DNA of 33,965 nucleotides from contig MPSY01000006.1 of the NCBI GenBank assembly GCA_001901525.1, forward strand, positions 1 through 33,965, in the 5' to 3' direction. The DNA comes from Methylococcales bacterium OPU3_GD_OMZ (GTDB taxonomy: Bacteria; Pseudomonadota; Gammaproteobacteria; Methylococcales; Methylomonadaceae). How positions within the stretch are numbered: the stretch's first letter is position 1; every line of letters starts with the position of its first letter. The notes beneath the pieces were generated by a model. It was not told the origin of the DNA and searched no databases. It worked only from the letters and a program-made list of their open reading frames with translations. A program made the translations under genes and the position numbers. Shown piece after piece: positions 1-10,998 of this stretch.

Positions 1-873
1 GAGTTAGACCAGCAAGAGTTAATCATGGCGGTCTTATCTAAATATGCTAACCATGGCGTGACTATTTCTACACGTCTAAGAGGTGATCGGCTTAAGTGGT
101 TGAAAATGGCGCAAACAAATGTTGAAAATGCGTTGTTAGGGCGGCTCAGTAATAAACAAAGCTTGTTTAATCGTTTTATGAGTCTTCAAGAAGAACTTGA
201 TTTAGAGGAAATTCCTAAGCGATTAGAGTGTTTTGATATTAGCCATACTCAAGGGGATCATACTGTTGCATCATGCGTGGTCTTTGATCGAGAGGGTCCG
301 GTTAAGTCTGCTTACCGGCGCTTTAATATTGAAGGGATTACCAAAAGTGACGATTGTGCCGCTATTCATCAGGCTGTTTCAAGACGCTTTAAACGCTTAA
401 TTAAAGGTGAGCATGAAGCCCCTGATATTTTATTTATTGATGGTGGGCTAGGGCAGGTTAATGCTGCAGAGAAAGCATTGGATGAATTATTATTAAATAA
501 TGTTATGATACTGGGGGTTTCCAAGGGGGTAGATCGGAAAGCGGGTATGGAGAAAATTATAAGTGTGGGTGCAAATTTGCCCTTAGATATTAATCCGAAT
601 GCAAGTGCCTTGCTACTGATTCAGAATATTCGGGATGAAGCGCACCGTTTTGCTATTACCGGACATCGTTTACGGCGTGGTAAGGCAAAGAAAAAATCCA
701 TTCTGGAGTCTATTGATGGCCTTGGACCTAAGCGCAGACAATTGTTATTAAAACAGTTTGGGGGGTTGCAAGGTGTTTCTAAGGCGGGTGTGGATGCCTT
801 ATGTAGTATTGATGGTATCAGCAATCAATTAGCACAGCGAATTTACGACACATTTCATCAAGATCATGGTTGA
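1..873 (+). CDS. uvrC: UvrABC excinuclease subunit C, C-terminal part (5' end outside the window)
   Basis: UvrC makes the two incisions around a DNA lesion in nucleotide excision repair. The reading frame is open from base 1 and continues upstream of the window, so only about the last 290 residues are seen. The ATG at 25 is internal, not the real start. Visible parts are the RNase H-like endonuclease domain (CFDISHTQGDHTVAS and LFIDGGLGQVNAA) and the C-terminal helix-hairpin-helix pair (SIDGLGPKRRQLLLKQFGG, then CSIDGISNQLAQRIYD) that binds DNA. The stop codon overlaps the start of pgsA by 8 bases, so the two are probably cotranscribed and translationally coupled; uvrC-pgsA is a common proteobacterial pair. 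The family call is certain; the N-terminal GIY-YIG nuclease domain cannot be checked here. Confidence 0.96.
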   Translation, partial: ELDQQELIMAVLSKYANHGVTISTRLRGDRLKWLKMAQTNVENALLGRLSNKQSLFNRFMSLQEELDLEEIPKRLECFDISHTQGDHTVASCVVFDREGPVKSAYRRFNIEGITKSDDCAAIHQAVSRRFKRLIKGEHEAPDILFIDGGLGQVNAAEKALDELLLNNVMILGVSKGVDRKAGMEKIISVGANLPLDINPNASALLLIQNIRDEAHRFAITGHRLRRGKAKKKSILESIDGLGPKRRQLLLKQFGGLQGVSKAGVDALCSIDGISNQLAQRIYDTFHQDHG

Positions 874-1444
874 ATATAATATACCGACATTACTAACTTT
901 TACGCGTATTGCGTTAACATTTCTTATCGTCATCATTTTTTACTTGCCTTGGGAATATTCCAATATAGCCTGTATGGTTATTTTCTCGATTGCAGGATTT
1001 ACCGATTGGCTCGATGGCCACTTGGCTAGAAAAATGGGGCAGCATACCAATTTTGGTGCTTTCTTAGATCCGGTCGCTGATAAATTATTGGTTGTTTTAA
1101 CCTTAGTTATTATTATTGAAACGGAATCGTCTATTTTTATGACGATACCGGCAGCCATTATTATTGGGCGAGAGTTGGTTATTTCTGCTTTGCGCGAATG
1201 GATGGCAAGCAGTGGTCAACGTGATGTGGTGGCTGTTTCTAATCTAGGTAAATGGAAAACAGGAACGCAAATGGTTGCTATTGGCTGTTTGCTTTTTAGC
1301 GACGATCTTTTATTCTTGCCGGTGAGTGCTTTAGGTTATGTATTACTCTATATTGCCGCAGTTATTACCGTTGTGTCGATGTATCAGTATCTGAGTGCCG
1401 TTTTTGGGGGTAATAAGGACAACTCAGAAAAGGTGGTCTCTTGA
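866..1444 (+). CDS. pgsA: CDP-diacylglycerol--glycerol-3-phosphate 3-phosphatidyltransferase
   Basis: Integral inner-membrane enzyme that makes phosphatidylglycerol phosphate, the committed step to phosphatidylglycerol and cardiolipin. The 192-residue protein has the full CDP-alcohol phosphatidyltransferase signature D-x2-DG-x2-AR-x8-G-x3-D-x3-D, here D47, D50-G51, A54-R55, G64, D68 and D72. Several hydrophobic stretches (about residues 8-28, 34-44, 75-105 and 130-175) are consistent with a multi-pass membrane protein. The length is normal for the family. The start overlaps the end of uvrC, which implies translational coupling. A perfect hairpin just downstream probably ends the transcript. 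Confidence 0.96.
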   Translation: MVEYNIPTLLTFTRIALTFLIVIIFYLPWEYSNIACMVIFSIAGFTDWLDGHLARKMGQHTNFGAFLDPVADKLLVVLTLVIIIETESSIFMTIPAAIIIGRELVISALREWMASSGQRDVVAVSNLGKWKTGTQMVAIGCLLFSDDLLFLPVSALGYVLLYIAAVITVVSMYQYLSAVFGGNKDNSEKVVS

Positions 1445-1464
1445 TTGATAAGCAATAATTTGCA

Positions 1465-1503
1465 ATTTATCAATGCTACGCTCAATGGGTAGCATTGATA
1501 AAT
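1465..1503. terminator. Bidirectional hairpin terminator between convergent pgsA and gltD
   Basis: Arms ATTTATCAATGCTAC (1465-1479) and GTAGCATTGATAAAT (1489-1503) are perfect 15-bp complements around a 9-base loop. On the plus strand the hairpin is followed at 1509-1513 by a short T run. It lies between the ends of two converging genes, so it can serve both. A role in termination is inferred from structure and position. Confidence 0.85.
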
Positions 1504-1524
1504 AAAGCGTTTTTGTTAACTTAT

Positions 1525-3042
1525 TTATTGTTTTGTTTGTAAATATTGGTCTATAGCGAGAGCTGCACCACGGCCTTCATTGATTGCCCAGACTACGAGA
1601 GATTGTCCTCGTCTACAATCGCCTGCTGCAAAAACACCTTCAACGTTCGTGCTAAACTGACCGTATTCGGCTTTTATGTTTGAGCGATTATCATAGTCAA
1701 TATTGATCATATCGGTAGCTGTGGCTTCAGGCCCTAAAAATCCCATCGCTAAGGTGATCAAGTCTGCTTTCCATTCTTTTTCACTACCCGGAACTTCGCT
1801 CATAGTAAAGCGACCGTTTTCATCTTGAGTCCATTCAACATTAACTGTGCGAACACCGGCTAGATTACCTTCGCCGTCATCAATAAATTCTTTACTGAGT
1901 ATGCAGTATTCGCGGGGGTCTTTATCATCACGTTTTGTGGCTTCTTCATGACCGTAATCAACACGGAATACCTTAGGCCATTGAGGCCAAGGATTATCAT
2001 CAGCACGTGTTTGAGGGGGTTCGGGTAGAAGCTCAAAATTAACCAATGTTTTACAGCCATGGCGTAAAGACGTTCCAATACAATCGGTTCCAGTATCGCC
2101 ACCCCCAATTACAATGACATTTTTATCTTTAGCACTGATAAATTGACCGTTTTCATGGTTGCTGTCCAATAGGCTTTTGGTATTGCGGGTTAAAAAGTCC
2201 ATTGCTGAATGAATGCCCTTGAGTTCTCGTCCGGGGATCGGCAAGTCACGTGGCTTGGTTGCACCGGTTGCCCACAGAACGGCATCATTATTTTTAACAA
2301 GGTCATTGGGGTCAATAAAGTTCATTTCATGATTATTCTCGGTCATGATTTTGTTGATATGCCCGCTAGGAAAGTCTTCGGGTTTTCCAATATGGGCATT
2401 GGTAATAAAGGTTACCCCTTCAGCACGTAATTGGTCGATTCTTCTTTCGACTACTTTCTTTTCAAGCTTCATGTTGGGGATACCATACATGAGTAAGCCA
2501 CCAATACGATCGGCACGTTCATAGACGGTAACGGTGTGACCAATACGGCGCAATTGTTGAGCGGCGGTAATTCCGGCAGGCCCAGAGCCAATAATAGCAA
2601 CTGTGTACCCTGTTTCCGTTGACGGGGGAAGTGTTTGAACCCAGTCTTCGTCAAAACCCCGGTCAATAATGGAATTTTCAATATTTTTAATGGTGACCGG
2701 CGGTTCATTAATACCTAAAACACAGGACCCTTCGCAAGGTGCAGGGCAAACACGGCCGGTAAATTCAGGAAAATTATTGGTTCGGTGTAAGCGGTCAAGT
2801 GCATCTTTCCAACGGCCACGATAAACCAAGTCGTTCCATTCTGGTATGAGGTTGTCAACGGGACAGCCCGTTGTTGACTGGCAGAACGGGACGCCACAAT
2901 CCATGCAACGTGCCCCCTGGGTCGTTAGATGTGACTCAGGTGGTGTGGTATAGATTTCTTGATAATCAGTAAGCCTTGCTTGCGGGTCACGATATGGAAT
3001 CGTTTGGCGTTGAAATTCTTTGAACCCTGTCGGTTTACCCAT
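1525..3042 (-). CDS. gltD: Glutamate synthase (NADPH) small subunit
   Basis: The beta subunit of NADPH-GOGAT passes electrons from NADPH through FAD to the large subunit, which makes two glutamates from glutamine and 2-oxoglutarate. The sequence shows the N-terminal cysteine clusters for 4Fe-4S centres ([24 protein letters not shown]), an FAD Rossmann motif ([11 protein letters not shown]), an NADPH motif ([11 protein letters not shown]) and the C-terminal [13 protein letters not shown] flavin motif. The frame is open to an ATG at 3063, but the ATG at 3042 is preferred: it follows GGAG with suitable spacing, gives the common MGKPTGF N-terminus, and overlaps the gltB stop by only 8 bases. The product is 505 residues. 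It is the second gene of a gltB-gltD operon. Confidence 0.95.
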   Translation of the reverse strand: MGKPTGFKEFQRQTIPYRDPQARLTDYQEIYTTPPESHLTTQGARCMDCGVPFCQSTTGCPVDNLIPEWNDLVYRGRWKDALDRLHRTNNFPEFTGRVCPAPCEGSCVLGINEPPVTIKNIENSIIDRGFDEDWVQTLPPSTETGYTVAIIGSGPAGITAAQQLRRIGHTVTVYERADRIGGLLMYGIPNMKLEKKVVERRIDQLRAEGVTFITNAHIGKPEDFPSGHINKIMTENNHEMNFIDPNDLVKNNDAVLWATGATKPRDLPIPGRELKGIHSAMDFLTRNTKSLLDSNHENGQFISAKDKNVIVIGGGDTGTDCIGTSLRHGCKTLVNFELLPEPPQTRADDNPWPQWPKVFRVDYGHEEATKRDDKDPREYCILSKEFIDDGEGNLAGVRTVNVEWTQDENGRFTMSEVPGSEKEWKADLITLAMGFLGPEATATDMINIDYDNRSNIKAEYGQFSTNVEGVFAAGDCRRGQSLVVWAINEGRGAALAIDQYLQTKQ

Positions 3043-6000
3043 TGCTTGTTTCTCCGTGTGCATGGCTACTTTGTTGTGCGCGTTCGGCTAGAACACGTTT
3101 ATAGTCGGTAGGCATGACTTTAATAAATTGAGTTAAGGCTGATGACCAGTTGTCTAGGATTTGTTTGGCAATTGGGGATGCAGTGTTTTCAAAATGTAAT
3201 GAAATTAGATTCTGTAATTCACTGACGTCTTCAGGTTGCTCAACGGTTTCAAGTTCAACCATACCTGGATTGTAATTTTTCCGGAATTCATTATTGTAAT
3301 CCCAAACATAGGCAATCCCTCCACTCATGCCCGCCGCAAAGTTACGCCCGGTAGGCCCTAAGATAACGACTCTACCACCGGTCATGTATTCACAAGCATG
3401 GTCACCCACGCCTTCAACAACCGCTAGGGCCCCTGAGTTACGAACACAGAAACGTTCGGCAGCACGACCGCGTAGGAATGCAGATCCTGAGGTGGCGCCA
3501 TAGAGAACGACATTACCGACAATAATATTTTCTTCAGAAGCAAAGGAACTGTTTTTAGGTGGGTATACAATAATTTGTCCACCTGATAGTCCTTTACCCA
3601 CATAGTCGTTAGCATCACCTTCAATGGTCATGGTGATTCCACCCGCTAAAAATGCGCCAAAACTTTGACCCGCGGAGCCATTAAATTTAAGATTAATGGT
3701 GTCAGTCGGTAACATCTCGGCACCCCATTTTTTAACGAGGTTGTGGCTAAGAATAGTCCCTACGGTTCGGTCTGTATTAATAATAGGCATTTCATGATTA
3801 ACCGGGGTGCCATTAGCCAGAGTCTCTTCACATATTGCCAATAATTGATTATCAATAACCGAGTCAAGACCGTGGTCTTGCGGAATAGTTTTGATGACTT
3901 TGACATCAGGGTGAGGTTTAGCCGCCATCGTTAATAAGGAGGTCAAATCAAGTCCATCAGCCTTCCAGTGCGCGATGGCTTCGTTAGTCTCAAGGACATC
4001 GGTGCGTCCAACCATTTCGTCGATTGATCGAAAACCTAGTTTTGCCATTAACACGCGTGCTTCTTCAGCAACCATAAATAAGTAGTTAACGACGTATTCA
4101 GGATCTCCTTTGAATTTCTTGCGAAGTTCTTTGTCTTGTGTCGCAATACCGACAGGACAGGTGTTTAGGTGACATTTGCGCATCATAATACAGCCCAGTG
4201 TAATGAGGGGGGCGGTACTAAAACCAAACTCCTCGGCACCTAATAAGGCGGCAATAACCACATCACGACCGGTTTTTAAGCCACCGTCAGTTTGTAAGGT
4301 AACGCGAGAGCGTAAATCATTCATAACCAGTGTTTGATGGGTTTCAGCAATGCCTAATTCCCATGGCAGACCGGCATGTTTGATGCTGGTAAGAGGGGAT
4401 GCACCGGTGCCACCACCATCACCTGAAATAAGGATATGATCCGCATGGGCTTTAGCAACGCCGGATGCAATCGTTCCTACACCTACTTCCGAGACGAGTT
4501 TAACGCTTATTCTAGCCGACGGGTTTGAGTTTTTAAGATCAAAAATTAATTGAGCTAAATCTTCAATCGAGTAAATGTCATGATGCGGTGGTGGGCTGAT
4601 TAAGCCAACACCGGGTGTTGAGTGGCGTAGCCTTGCAATATAGCTGTCAACTTTTCCGCCGGGCAATTCGCCGCCTTCACCGGGTTTAGCGCCTTGTGAA
4701 ATTTTGATTTGTAGTTCATCCGCATTGGCAAGGTACCACGCAGTAACACCAAAGCGTCCAGAGGCGATTTGTTTAATGGCAGAACGTTTGCTGTCACCAT
4801 TCGCCATCGGGGTAAAACGTTCACTGTCCTCCCCCCCTTCACCGGTATTGCTTTTACCGCCTAGGCGGTTCATGGCGATCGCTAATGATTCATGGGCCTC
4901 GGCTGAGATTGAACCAAAACTCATAGCACCGGTACAAAAACGCTTAACAATTTCTTGTGCTGATTCGACTTCGTCTAAAGGCACAGCGGTGATGTTTTCT
5001 TTAAAACCCAATAAGCCTTTAATGGTACAGCGCGTTTTAGAATCACGATTCATATGCTCGGCAAATTGCGCATAGGTTTCATGGTTGTTAGTTTGCGTAG
5101 CCAGTTGAATATTGCTGATGGCTTCAGGATCCCACATGTGTTTTTCACCGTTGGCACGCCAGTGAAATTCGCCTTGATTTGGGAGGCTATCTGAATTGTC
5201 GCTACTGTTTTCAGGGTAGCCAATGAGGTGTCTGCGACTTGTTTCTGAGGCGATGACATCGAAATCAACACCTTGGATACGGCTGGCCGTACCTTTAAAA
5301 CAACGTTCAATAACAGCATCACGTAGACCAATAGCTTCGAAAATCTGACCGCCTTTGTAGCTTTGTAATGTTGATATGCCCATTTTAGCCATTACTTTAA
5401 GCATGCCTTTACCGACGGCTTTTTGGTAGGTCTTAACAATGGTGTTATCGTCTGCTAAATCATTGTCTAAGAGGCCATCGCGGCGTGCTTGCCATAATGA
5501 TTCAAAAGCCAGATAAGGATTGATTGCATCGGCGCCAAATCCAATTAAGAGGCAATGATGATGAACTTCTCTAGCCTCACCGGTTTCAAGAACGAGTCCA
5601 ATACGTGTTCTTTGCGCTAGACGTAGCAAATGTTGATGTACAGCGCCGGTTGCAAGTAGAGCGGGAAGTGCAATGCGATCAATACTGACATTTCGGTCCG
5701 ATAGAATAACTAACTCTGCATTTTCTTCAATCGCTTGTTCTGTTTCAGCGCAAATGCGATCCAGTGCTTTTTCAAGGCCGGCATTCCCTTCAGTTTTGGG
5801 CCAAGTAATGTCAATAGTCTTGGTGTTCCAGCCGCGATGGTCAATGTCTTTGATCGCTGCCAATTCAGGATTGCTCAAAATGGGCTGTTCAATGAGTAAC
5901 CGATGGCAATGTTCTGCGGTTGTATCAATCAGATTTTTTTCAGGCCCGATAAAGCATCGTAAAGACATTATCGTTTCTTCACGAATTGAGTCGATAGACG

Positions 6001-7606
6001 GGTTGGTCACCTGCGCGAATAATTGTTTAAAATAGTCATACAACATTCTTGGCTGGTCTGATAGGCATGCTAAAGCCGAATCATTACCCATGGATCCTAA
6101 CGGGTCGCGTTTTTCTCTAACCATGGGGATCAGCATAAACTGCATCGTTTCACTGGTGAAGCCAAAGGCTTGCATTCTAGCTAATAGGGAGTCAGGTTCG
6201 AAAGCCTGATTTTTAGGGTTTATATTGAGGTCACTCAGTTGCAGACGGTGCTGATTAAGCCATTCACCATAGGGACGTTTTGCGGCAAAAGATGATTTTA
6301 GTTCTTCATCAGGAATTAATCGACCCTGTTCAAAATCAACTAAAAACATACGGCCTGGTTGCAACCGGCCTTTGTATTTAACATTTTCAGGTTCAACCTG
6401 TACGACACCGACTTCAGAGGCCATTATGACATGGTCGTCATGCGTCAGGTAGTAACGGCTAGGACGAAGACCATTACGATCAAGAACCGCGCCGATGTAT
6501 TTACCATCGGTAAATACGATAGAGGCTGGACCATCCCAAGGCTCCATCACAGCAGAATTAAATTCGTAAAAAGCGCGCTTTTCTTCAGACATGGTCTCAT
6601 GGTTCTGCCAGGCCTCAGGGACCATCATCATGACGGCTTCCTGGAGTGTTCGACCGCTCATTAACAAAAATTCAAGGACATTATCAAAGGTACCGGAGTC
6701 GGAGCAATCAGGCTCGACAACCGGCAGAATTTTTGCCAGCTCATCATCAAACAGATCACTGCTAAGCATGCCTTCTCGAGCACGCATCCAGTTTTGGTTG
6801 CCTCGTAGAGTGTTGATTTCACCATTATGGCTCATAAAGCGATTAGGTTGAGCCCGATCCCATGAAGGGAATGTGTTGGTGCTGAAGCGCGAGTGAACCA
6901 TGGCCAAATGGGAGGTGAAGTCAGGGTCATTTAAGTCAGGAAAATATTTCATGACTTGTTCGGGCATTAATTGACCTTTGTAGATAATGACTTTAGTTGA
7001 CAAACTGCACACGTAGAACATGGCGTGTTGTGCCAGTGTAGTGTCATTACGGATGAGCTTTGTGGCTTGCTTTCTGATTAAATAAAGTTGTCTTTCAAAA
7101 CTGTCGCCGCTAAAACCGTCTGAGGCTGCGATAAAGAGTTGTTCAATGACGGGCTCTGTTGCCCGTGCGGAGGGGCCAATATCGGCGGCATCGGCGTCAA
7201 CAGGGACCGGTCGCCATCCAATAAGTTGTTGGTTTTGTTGGCGAATAAAGTCTTCAACAACAGTTTTGCATTGTTTCCTTTCGGTGGAATCTTGCGGTAA
7301 GAAAACTAAACCCGCGGCATAGTGTCCGGGGGTTGGGAGTGTTACAGCTAAGTCTGTTAACGCAATTTTGGTGAAAAAATCATGGGGTAAGGCAGTCATG
7401 ATGCCAGCGCCGTCGCCTGTATTAGCTTCACAACCGCACGCACCGCGATGAGTCATGGCTTCAAGAGCAATACCTGCATCTTGAATTATTTTATGTGAGC
7501 GATGACCTTTAACGTGGGCAATAAAGCCTACACCGCAGCTGTCTTTTTCATTTGCAGGGTCATATAAACCTTGTTTATGAGGTTTTTTATATGTTTTAAC
7601 GGACAT
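3035..7606 (-). CDS. gltB: Glutamate synthase (NADPH) large subunit
   Basis: The alpha subunit of GOGAT is the main ammonium-assimilation enzyme together with glutamine synthetase. The 1523-residue protein begins with a propeptide ending before Cys24 (DSCGVGF); in this family that Cys becomes the N-terminal nucleophile of the class II glutaminase domain after processing. The central and FMN-binding synthase domains follow, with the 3Fe-4S cysteines at C1139, C1145 and C1150 (CIMMRKC...TC), at the same spacing as in characterised GltB. The C-terminal third has the Gly-rich beta-helix repeats ([36 protein letters not shown]). The adjacent gltD indicates the NADPH type rather than the ferredoxin type. 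It is divergent from the FAD hydroxylase gene across a 443-base region that must hold its promoter. Confidence 0.97.
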   Translation of the reverse strand: MSVKTYKKPHKQGLYDPANEKDSCGVGFIAHVKGHRSHKIIQDAGIALEAMTHRGACGCEANTGDGAGIMTALPHDFFTKIALTDLAVTLPTPGHYAAGLVFLPQDSTERKQCKTVVEDFIRQQNQQLIGWRPVPVDADAADIGPSARATEPVIEQLFIAASDGFSGDSFERQLYLIRKQATKLIRNDTTLAQHAMFYVCSLSTKVIIYKGQLMPEQVMKYFPDLNDPDFTSHLAMVHSRFSTNTFPSWDRAQPNRFMSHNGEINTLRGNQNWMRAREGMLSSDLFDDELAKILPVVEPDCSDSGTFDNVLEFLLMSGRTLQEAVMMMVPEAWQNHETMSEEKRAFYEFNSAVMEPWDGPASIVFTDGKYIGAVLDRNGLRPSRYYLTHDDHVIMASEVGVVQVEPENVKYKGRLQPGRMFLVDFEQGRLIPDEELKSSFAAKRPYGEWLNQHRLQLSDLNINPKNQAFEPDSLLARMQAFGFTSETMQFMLIPMVREKRDPLGSMGNDSALACLSDQPRMLYDYFKQLFAQVTNPSIDSIREETIMSLRCFIGPEKNLIDTTAEHCHRLLIEQPILSNPELAAIKDIDHRGWNTKTIDITWPKTEGNAGLEKALDRICAETEQAIEENAELVILSDRNVSIDRIALPALLATGAVHQHLLRLAQRTRIGLVLETGEAREVHHHCLLIGFGADAINPYLAFESLWQARRDGLLDNDLADDNTIVKTYQKAVGKGMLKVMAKMGISTLQSYKGGQIFEAIGLRDAVIERCFKGTASRIQGVDFDVIASETSRRHLIGYPENSSDNSDSLPNQGEFHWRANGEKHMWDPEAISNIQLATQTNNHETYAQFAEHMNRDSKTRCTIKGLLGFKENITAVPLDEVESAQEIVKRFCTGAMSFGSISAEAHESLAIAMNRLGGKSNTGEGGEDSERFTPMANGDSKRSAIKQIASGRFGVTAWYLANADELQIKISQGAKPGEGGELPGGKVDSYIARLRHSTPGVGLISPPPHHDIYSIEDLAQLIFDLKNSNPSARISVKLVSEVGVGTIASGVAKAHADHILISGDGGGTGASPLTSIKHAGLPWELGIAETHQTLVMNDLRSRVTLQTDGGLKTGRDVVIAALLGAEEFGFSTAPLITLGCIMMRKCHLNTCPVGIATQDKELRKKFKGDPEYVVNYLFMVAEEARVLMAKLGFRSIDEMVGRTDVLETNEAIAHWKADGLDLTSLLTMAAKPHPDVKVIKTIPQDHGLDSVIDNQLLAICEETLANGTPVNHEMPIINTDRTVGTILSHNLVKKWGAEMLPTDTINLKFNGSAGQSFGAFLAGGITMTIEGDANDYVGKGLSGGQIIVYPPKNSSFASEENIIVGNVVLYGATSGSAFLRGRAAERFCVRNSGALAVVEGVGDHACEYMTGGRVVILGPTGRNFAAGMSGGIAYVWDYNNEFRKNYNPGMVELETVEQPEDVSELQNLISLHFENTASPIAKQILDNWSSALTQFIKVMPTDYKRVLAERAQQSSHAHGETSNG

Positions 7607-7650
7607 GTTTGAACCACCTAATTTAATTACCTAACAATGATTTCGAGCTA

Positions 7651-7679
7651 AAACCCGTTACATTATGTAGTGTGGGTTT
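7651..7679. promoter_or_regulatory. Inverted repeat in the gltB leader or promoter
   Basis: Outer arms AAACCC (7651-7656) and GGGTTT (7674-7679) enclose the near-perfect palindrome TACAT-T-ATGTA (7659-7669). It lies 45-73 bases upstream of the gltB start codon. It could be an operator or an mRNA leader hairpin; the sequence does not say which. Confidence 0.35.
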
Positions 7680-7819
7680 CAGGAATACTGATCTGTACAG
7701 TTTTTGCTATACTGCAGTTCAGATGCAGGCAATACGACACTGGGCAATGAATAAAACCCTGTTAGTAGTGCCGATAATATTACGAAATTTAATGCTTTGG
7801 CATATTTTTATCATTTGAT

Positions 7820-7850
7820 GTGATGAATGAGATAAAATTACATTCGTCAC
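7820..7850. promoter_or_regulatory. 31-bp inverted repeat upstream of the FAD hydroxylase gene
   Basis: Half-sites GTGATGAATG (7820-7829) and CATTCGTCAC (7841-7850) match at 9 of 10 positions around an AT-rich 11-base centre. The half-site spacing suits a dimeric DNA-binding regulator. It lies about 200 bases upstream of the plus-strand gene and 215 from gltB, so the target is unclear. Confidence 0.35.
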
Positions 7851-8049
7851 AAATTAGCCCTCTAATTATAAAAAAAAGAGAATAGTAAAGCAAGGCTAGT
7901 GTCGGCTGGGTTCTTTCTTTGTGAGTGCTGTATTTTTAGGTTTACCCTATTAAATTAACCTCTTGAGTAATTATTGGCGGTGGTTAAGGCGATACTGTGG
8001 GGCGAAAAGAAAAACATTCGATGTTAATTGATCATTTTTAAGAGTATTT

Positions 8050-9270
8050 ATGGACAAACAATTTGATGTCATTGTTGTGGGTGGCGGCATGGTGGGTGCA
8101 ACGGTCGGTTGTGCGTTAGGCGATACCTCGTTAAAGGTAGGTGTTATTGAACAATCAATGCCGGCGGCTTTTAAGTTGGATCAGCCGCATGATTTAAGAG
8201 TTTCAGCTTTAAGTAAAGCCTCGCAGGCTATTTTTGAATCATTAGGTGTTTGGCCTGGGATTGTTGAGCGGCGAGCTTGTCCTTATAAACGGATGCGCGT
8301 TTGGGAGTTAAATGAGGGCCCTGAGTTTAGAAGTCAAGATATTAATCAGCCTGAGTTAGGGTTTATTGTTGAGAATAGGGTCATTCAATTAGCGTTGCTG
8401 GAGCGGTTGCAGGGTTTCGCTAATGTTGAGTTGATATGCCCGGATAGGATTGCCAAGATTGATTATGGTTCGGGTTTAACGACCATTGAGATGGAAAGTG
8501 GGCGGCTTTTTAAAACAAGGCTGTTGGTTGCGGCAGATGGGGGTAATTCAATAGTCAGGCAAACCGTTGGTTTAGGCGTTAATAGTTGGGATTATGCGCA
8601 GCATGCTCTGGTTATTTATATTGAAACAGACTATGAACAGCAAGATATTACTTGGCAGCGTTTTGTTCCCAGTGGGCCGCAGGCTTTCCTACCATTAACC
8701 GGACGTTTTGGATCGGTTGTTTGGTATAACTCCCCGGATGAAGTTCGGCGTCTTAAGGCGTTGCCTAAACCCTTATTATTGGCTGAATTACTCGCAAATT
8801 TCCCTGACTGCTTAGGGCCTGTCGGTCAGATTTTAGGGGTTGCTAGCTTTCCACTTAAACGCCAGCATGCATTAAGTTATGTTAAGACGGGGGTAGCATT
8901 GGTGGGTGATGCTGCACATATGATTAATCCTCTTGCTGGGCAAGGTGTCAATATCGGATTGCTCGATGCGGCAACGCTGGCAGAGGTCTTGGTTGCCGGT
9001 CATCATAACGATCAGGATATTGCTTCGTTAAAGGTTTTGAAGCGTTATGAGGATTTGCGTCGTGGTGAGAATCTGAAAATGATGAATGTGATGGAAGTAT
9101 TTTATCGGGTTTTCAGTAATCAAATAGCACCGCTGCGGTTGTTGCGTAATGTTGGTTTGGGGTTTGCTGACCGCTTTACCCCTGCGCGGCATAAAGTGAT
9201 GCGTCATGCCATGGGCTTGCAGGGTCGGCTACCTAAATTAGCAAAAGGGGAATCCATTGTAGAGCGGTAA
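8050..9270 (+). CDS. FAD-dependent hydroxylase of the UbiH/UbiF/UbiI (COQ6) family
   Basis: Probably hydroxylates the aromatic ring in ubiquinone biosynthesis, using FAD and O2. The 406-residue protein has the N-terminal dinucleotide-binding motif VVGGGMVGA (residues 9-17), the DLRVSAL segment usual in this family, the middle FAD motif VAADGGNSIVR, and the C-terminal GDAAHMINPLAGQGVNIGL motif that contacts FAD in flavoprotein hydroxylases. The end (MRHAMGLQGRLPKLA) also resembles this family. The ring position (C5, C6 or C1) cannot be told from sequence by eye, so no symbol is given. It stands alone, 96 bases before tgt, and is divergent from gltB. Confidence 0.88.
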   Translation: MDKQFDVIVVGGGMVGATVGCALGDTSLKVGVIEQSMPAAFKLDQPHDLRVSALSKASQAIFESLGVWPGIVERRACPYKRMRVWELNEGPEFRSQDINQPELGFIVENRVIQLALLERLQGFANVELICPDRIAKIDYGSGLTTIEMESGRLFKTRLLVAADGGNSIVRQTVGLGVNSWDYAQHALVIYIETDYEQQDITWQRFVPSGPQAFLPLTGRFGSVVWYNSPDEVRRLKALPKPLLLAELLANFPDCLGPVGQILGVASFPLKRQHALSYVKTGVALVGDAAHMINPLAGQGVNIGLLDAATLAEVLVAGHHNDQDIASLKVLKRYEDLRRGENLKMMNVMEVFYRVFSNQIAPLRLLRNVGLGFADRFTPARHKVMRHAMGLQGRLPKLAKGESIVER

Positions 9271-9336
9271 GTGGCTTGGGTTTTTAGTGGTGGTTGTGGT
9301 TTTTTTTCGAGCAAGCGTGGCTCTATTTACGCTTAA

Positions 9337-10482
<1,146 letters not shown>

Positions 10483-10532
10483 TAGATCGTTTTTTTCAAT
10501 CAATCTAATTTTTTAAAGAGTGGGTATAGACA

Positions 10533-10901
10533 ATGAGTTTTTTTATTTCTGACGCATTAGCTGTTGGTGAAACAGTTGCAGCGGGAGCGGCTGCAGTAGA
10601 AGGTCCAGGATGGCAGGGTTTGGCTTTTCCTTTAGGGATTTTGTTTTTTTTCTATATTTTATTTATTCGACCACAACAAAAGAAAGGCAAAGAGCAGAAG
10701 AAAATGATCGTTGCCTTAACGAAAGGGGCTGAAGTGGTTACTAACGGTGGAATGTTGGGCCGAGTGGTGAGTCTGGATGATAATTTTGTGCAGTTAGATG
10801 TTGGTAACAACATGATTGTGCAAATACAAAGGCAAGCCGTTCAAAATTTGATGCCTAAAGGTACCTTTAAAGTTCAAAGTAAGCGATTAAATAATTCATA
10901 A
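10533..10901 (+). CDS. yajC: Sec translocase accessory subunit YajC
   Basis: Small inner-membrane protein that copurifies with SecDF and the SecYEG translocon. The 122-residue protein has one hydrophobic segment (about residues 28-45, LAFPLGILFFFYILFI) followed at once by the family hallmark RPQQKK and a basic, soluble C-terminal domain (GAEVVTNGGMLGRVVSLDD). A Shine-Dalgarno-like GAGTGGG lies a few bases before the ATG. It sits between tgt and secD; a hairpin with a T run separates it from secD. Confidence 0.95.
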   Translation: MSFFISDALAVGETVAAGAAAVEGPGWQGLAFPLGILFFFYILFIRPQQKKGKEQKKMIVALTKGAEVVTNGGMLGRVVSLDDNFVQLDVGNNMIVQIQRQAVQNLMPKGTFKVQSKRLNNS

Positions 10902-10922
10902 GTCGTCTCTTCGGAACATTTT

Positions 10923-10970
10923 CCCTTATGACGGGCATGTTAATGCTCAGCGTAAGGGTCTCGTTTTTTT
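10923..10970 (+). terminator. Hairpin with T run between yajC and secD (terminator or attenuator)
   Basis: Outer arms CCCTTA (10923-10928) and TAAGGG (10953-10958) enclose an inner stem GGGCAT/ATGCTC (one G-T pair) with a 4-base loop. TCTCG and a run of seven T (10964-10970) follow. This is the layout of an intrinsic terminator, but it lies inside the conserved tgt-yajC-secD-secF unit, so partial termination or mRNA processing is more likely than a full stop. Confidence 0.55.
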
Positions 10971-10998
10971 ATGAATTAAATTTGTTTTTGGAATTACT

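Larger units (their letters stand above)
7607..8049. other. Gene-free divergent region between gltB and the FAD hydroxylase
   Basis: No convincing coding sequence is seen in these 443 bases. They should hold the gltB promoter (minus) and the hydroxylase promoter (plus). Visible structures are a hairpin at 7651-7679, the palindrome CTGTACAG at 7693-7700, two copies of ATACTG 24 bases apart (7685 and 7709), an extended -10-like TGCTATACT on the plus strand (7705-7713), and a 31-base inverted repeat at 7820-7850. Neither start site can be assigned with confidence. Confidence 0.6.

Noticed and set aside
4704-5075. 123-codon open frame on the plus strand inside gltB
   Set aside because: Lies wholly antisense to the well-conserved FMN domain of gltB, resembles no family, and has the composition expected of a shadow frame.
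5673-6035. 120-codon open frame on the plus strand inside gltB
   Set aside because: Antisense to conserved gltB sequence, with no family motif and no ribosome-binding site of note.
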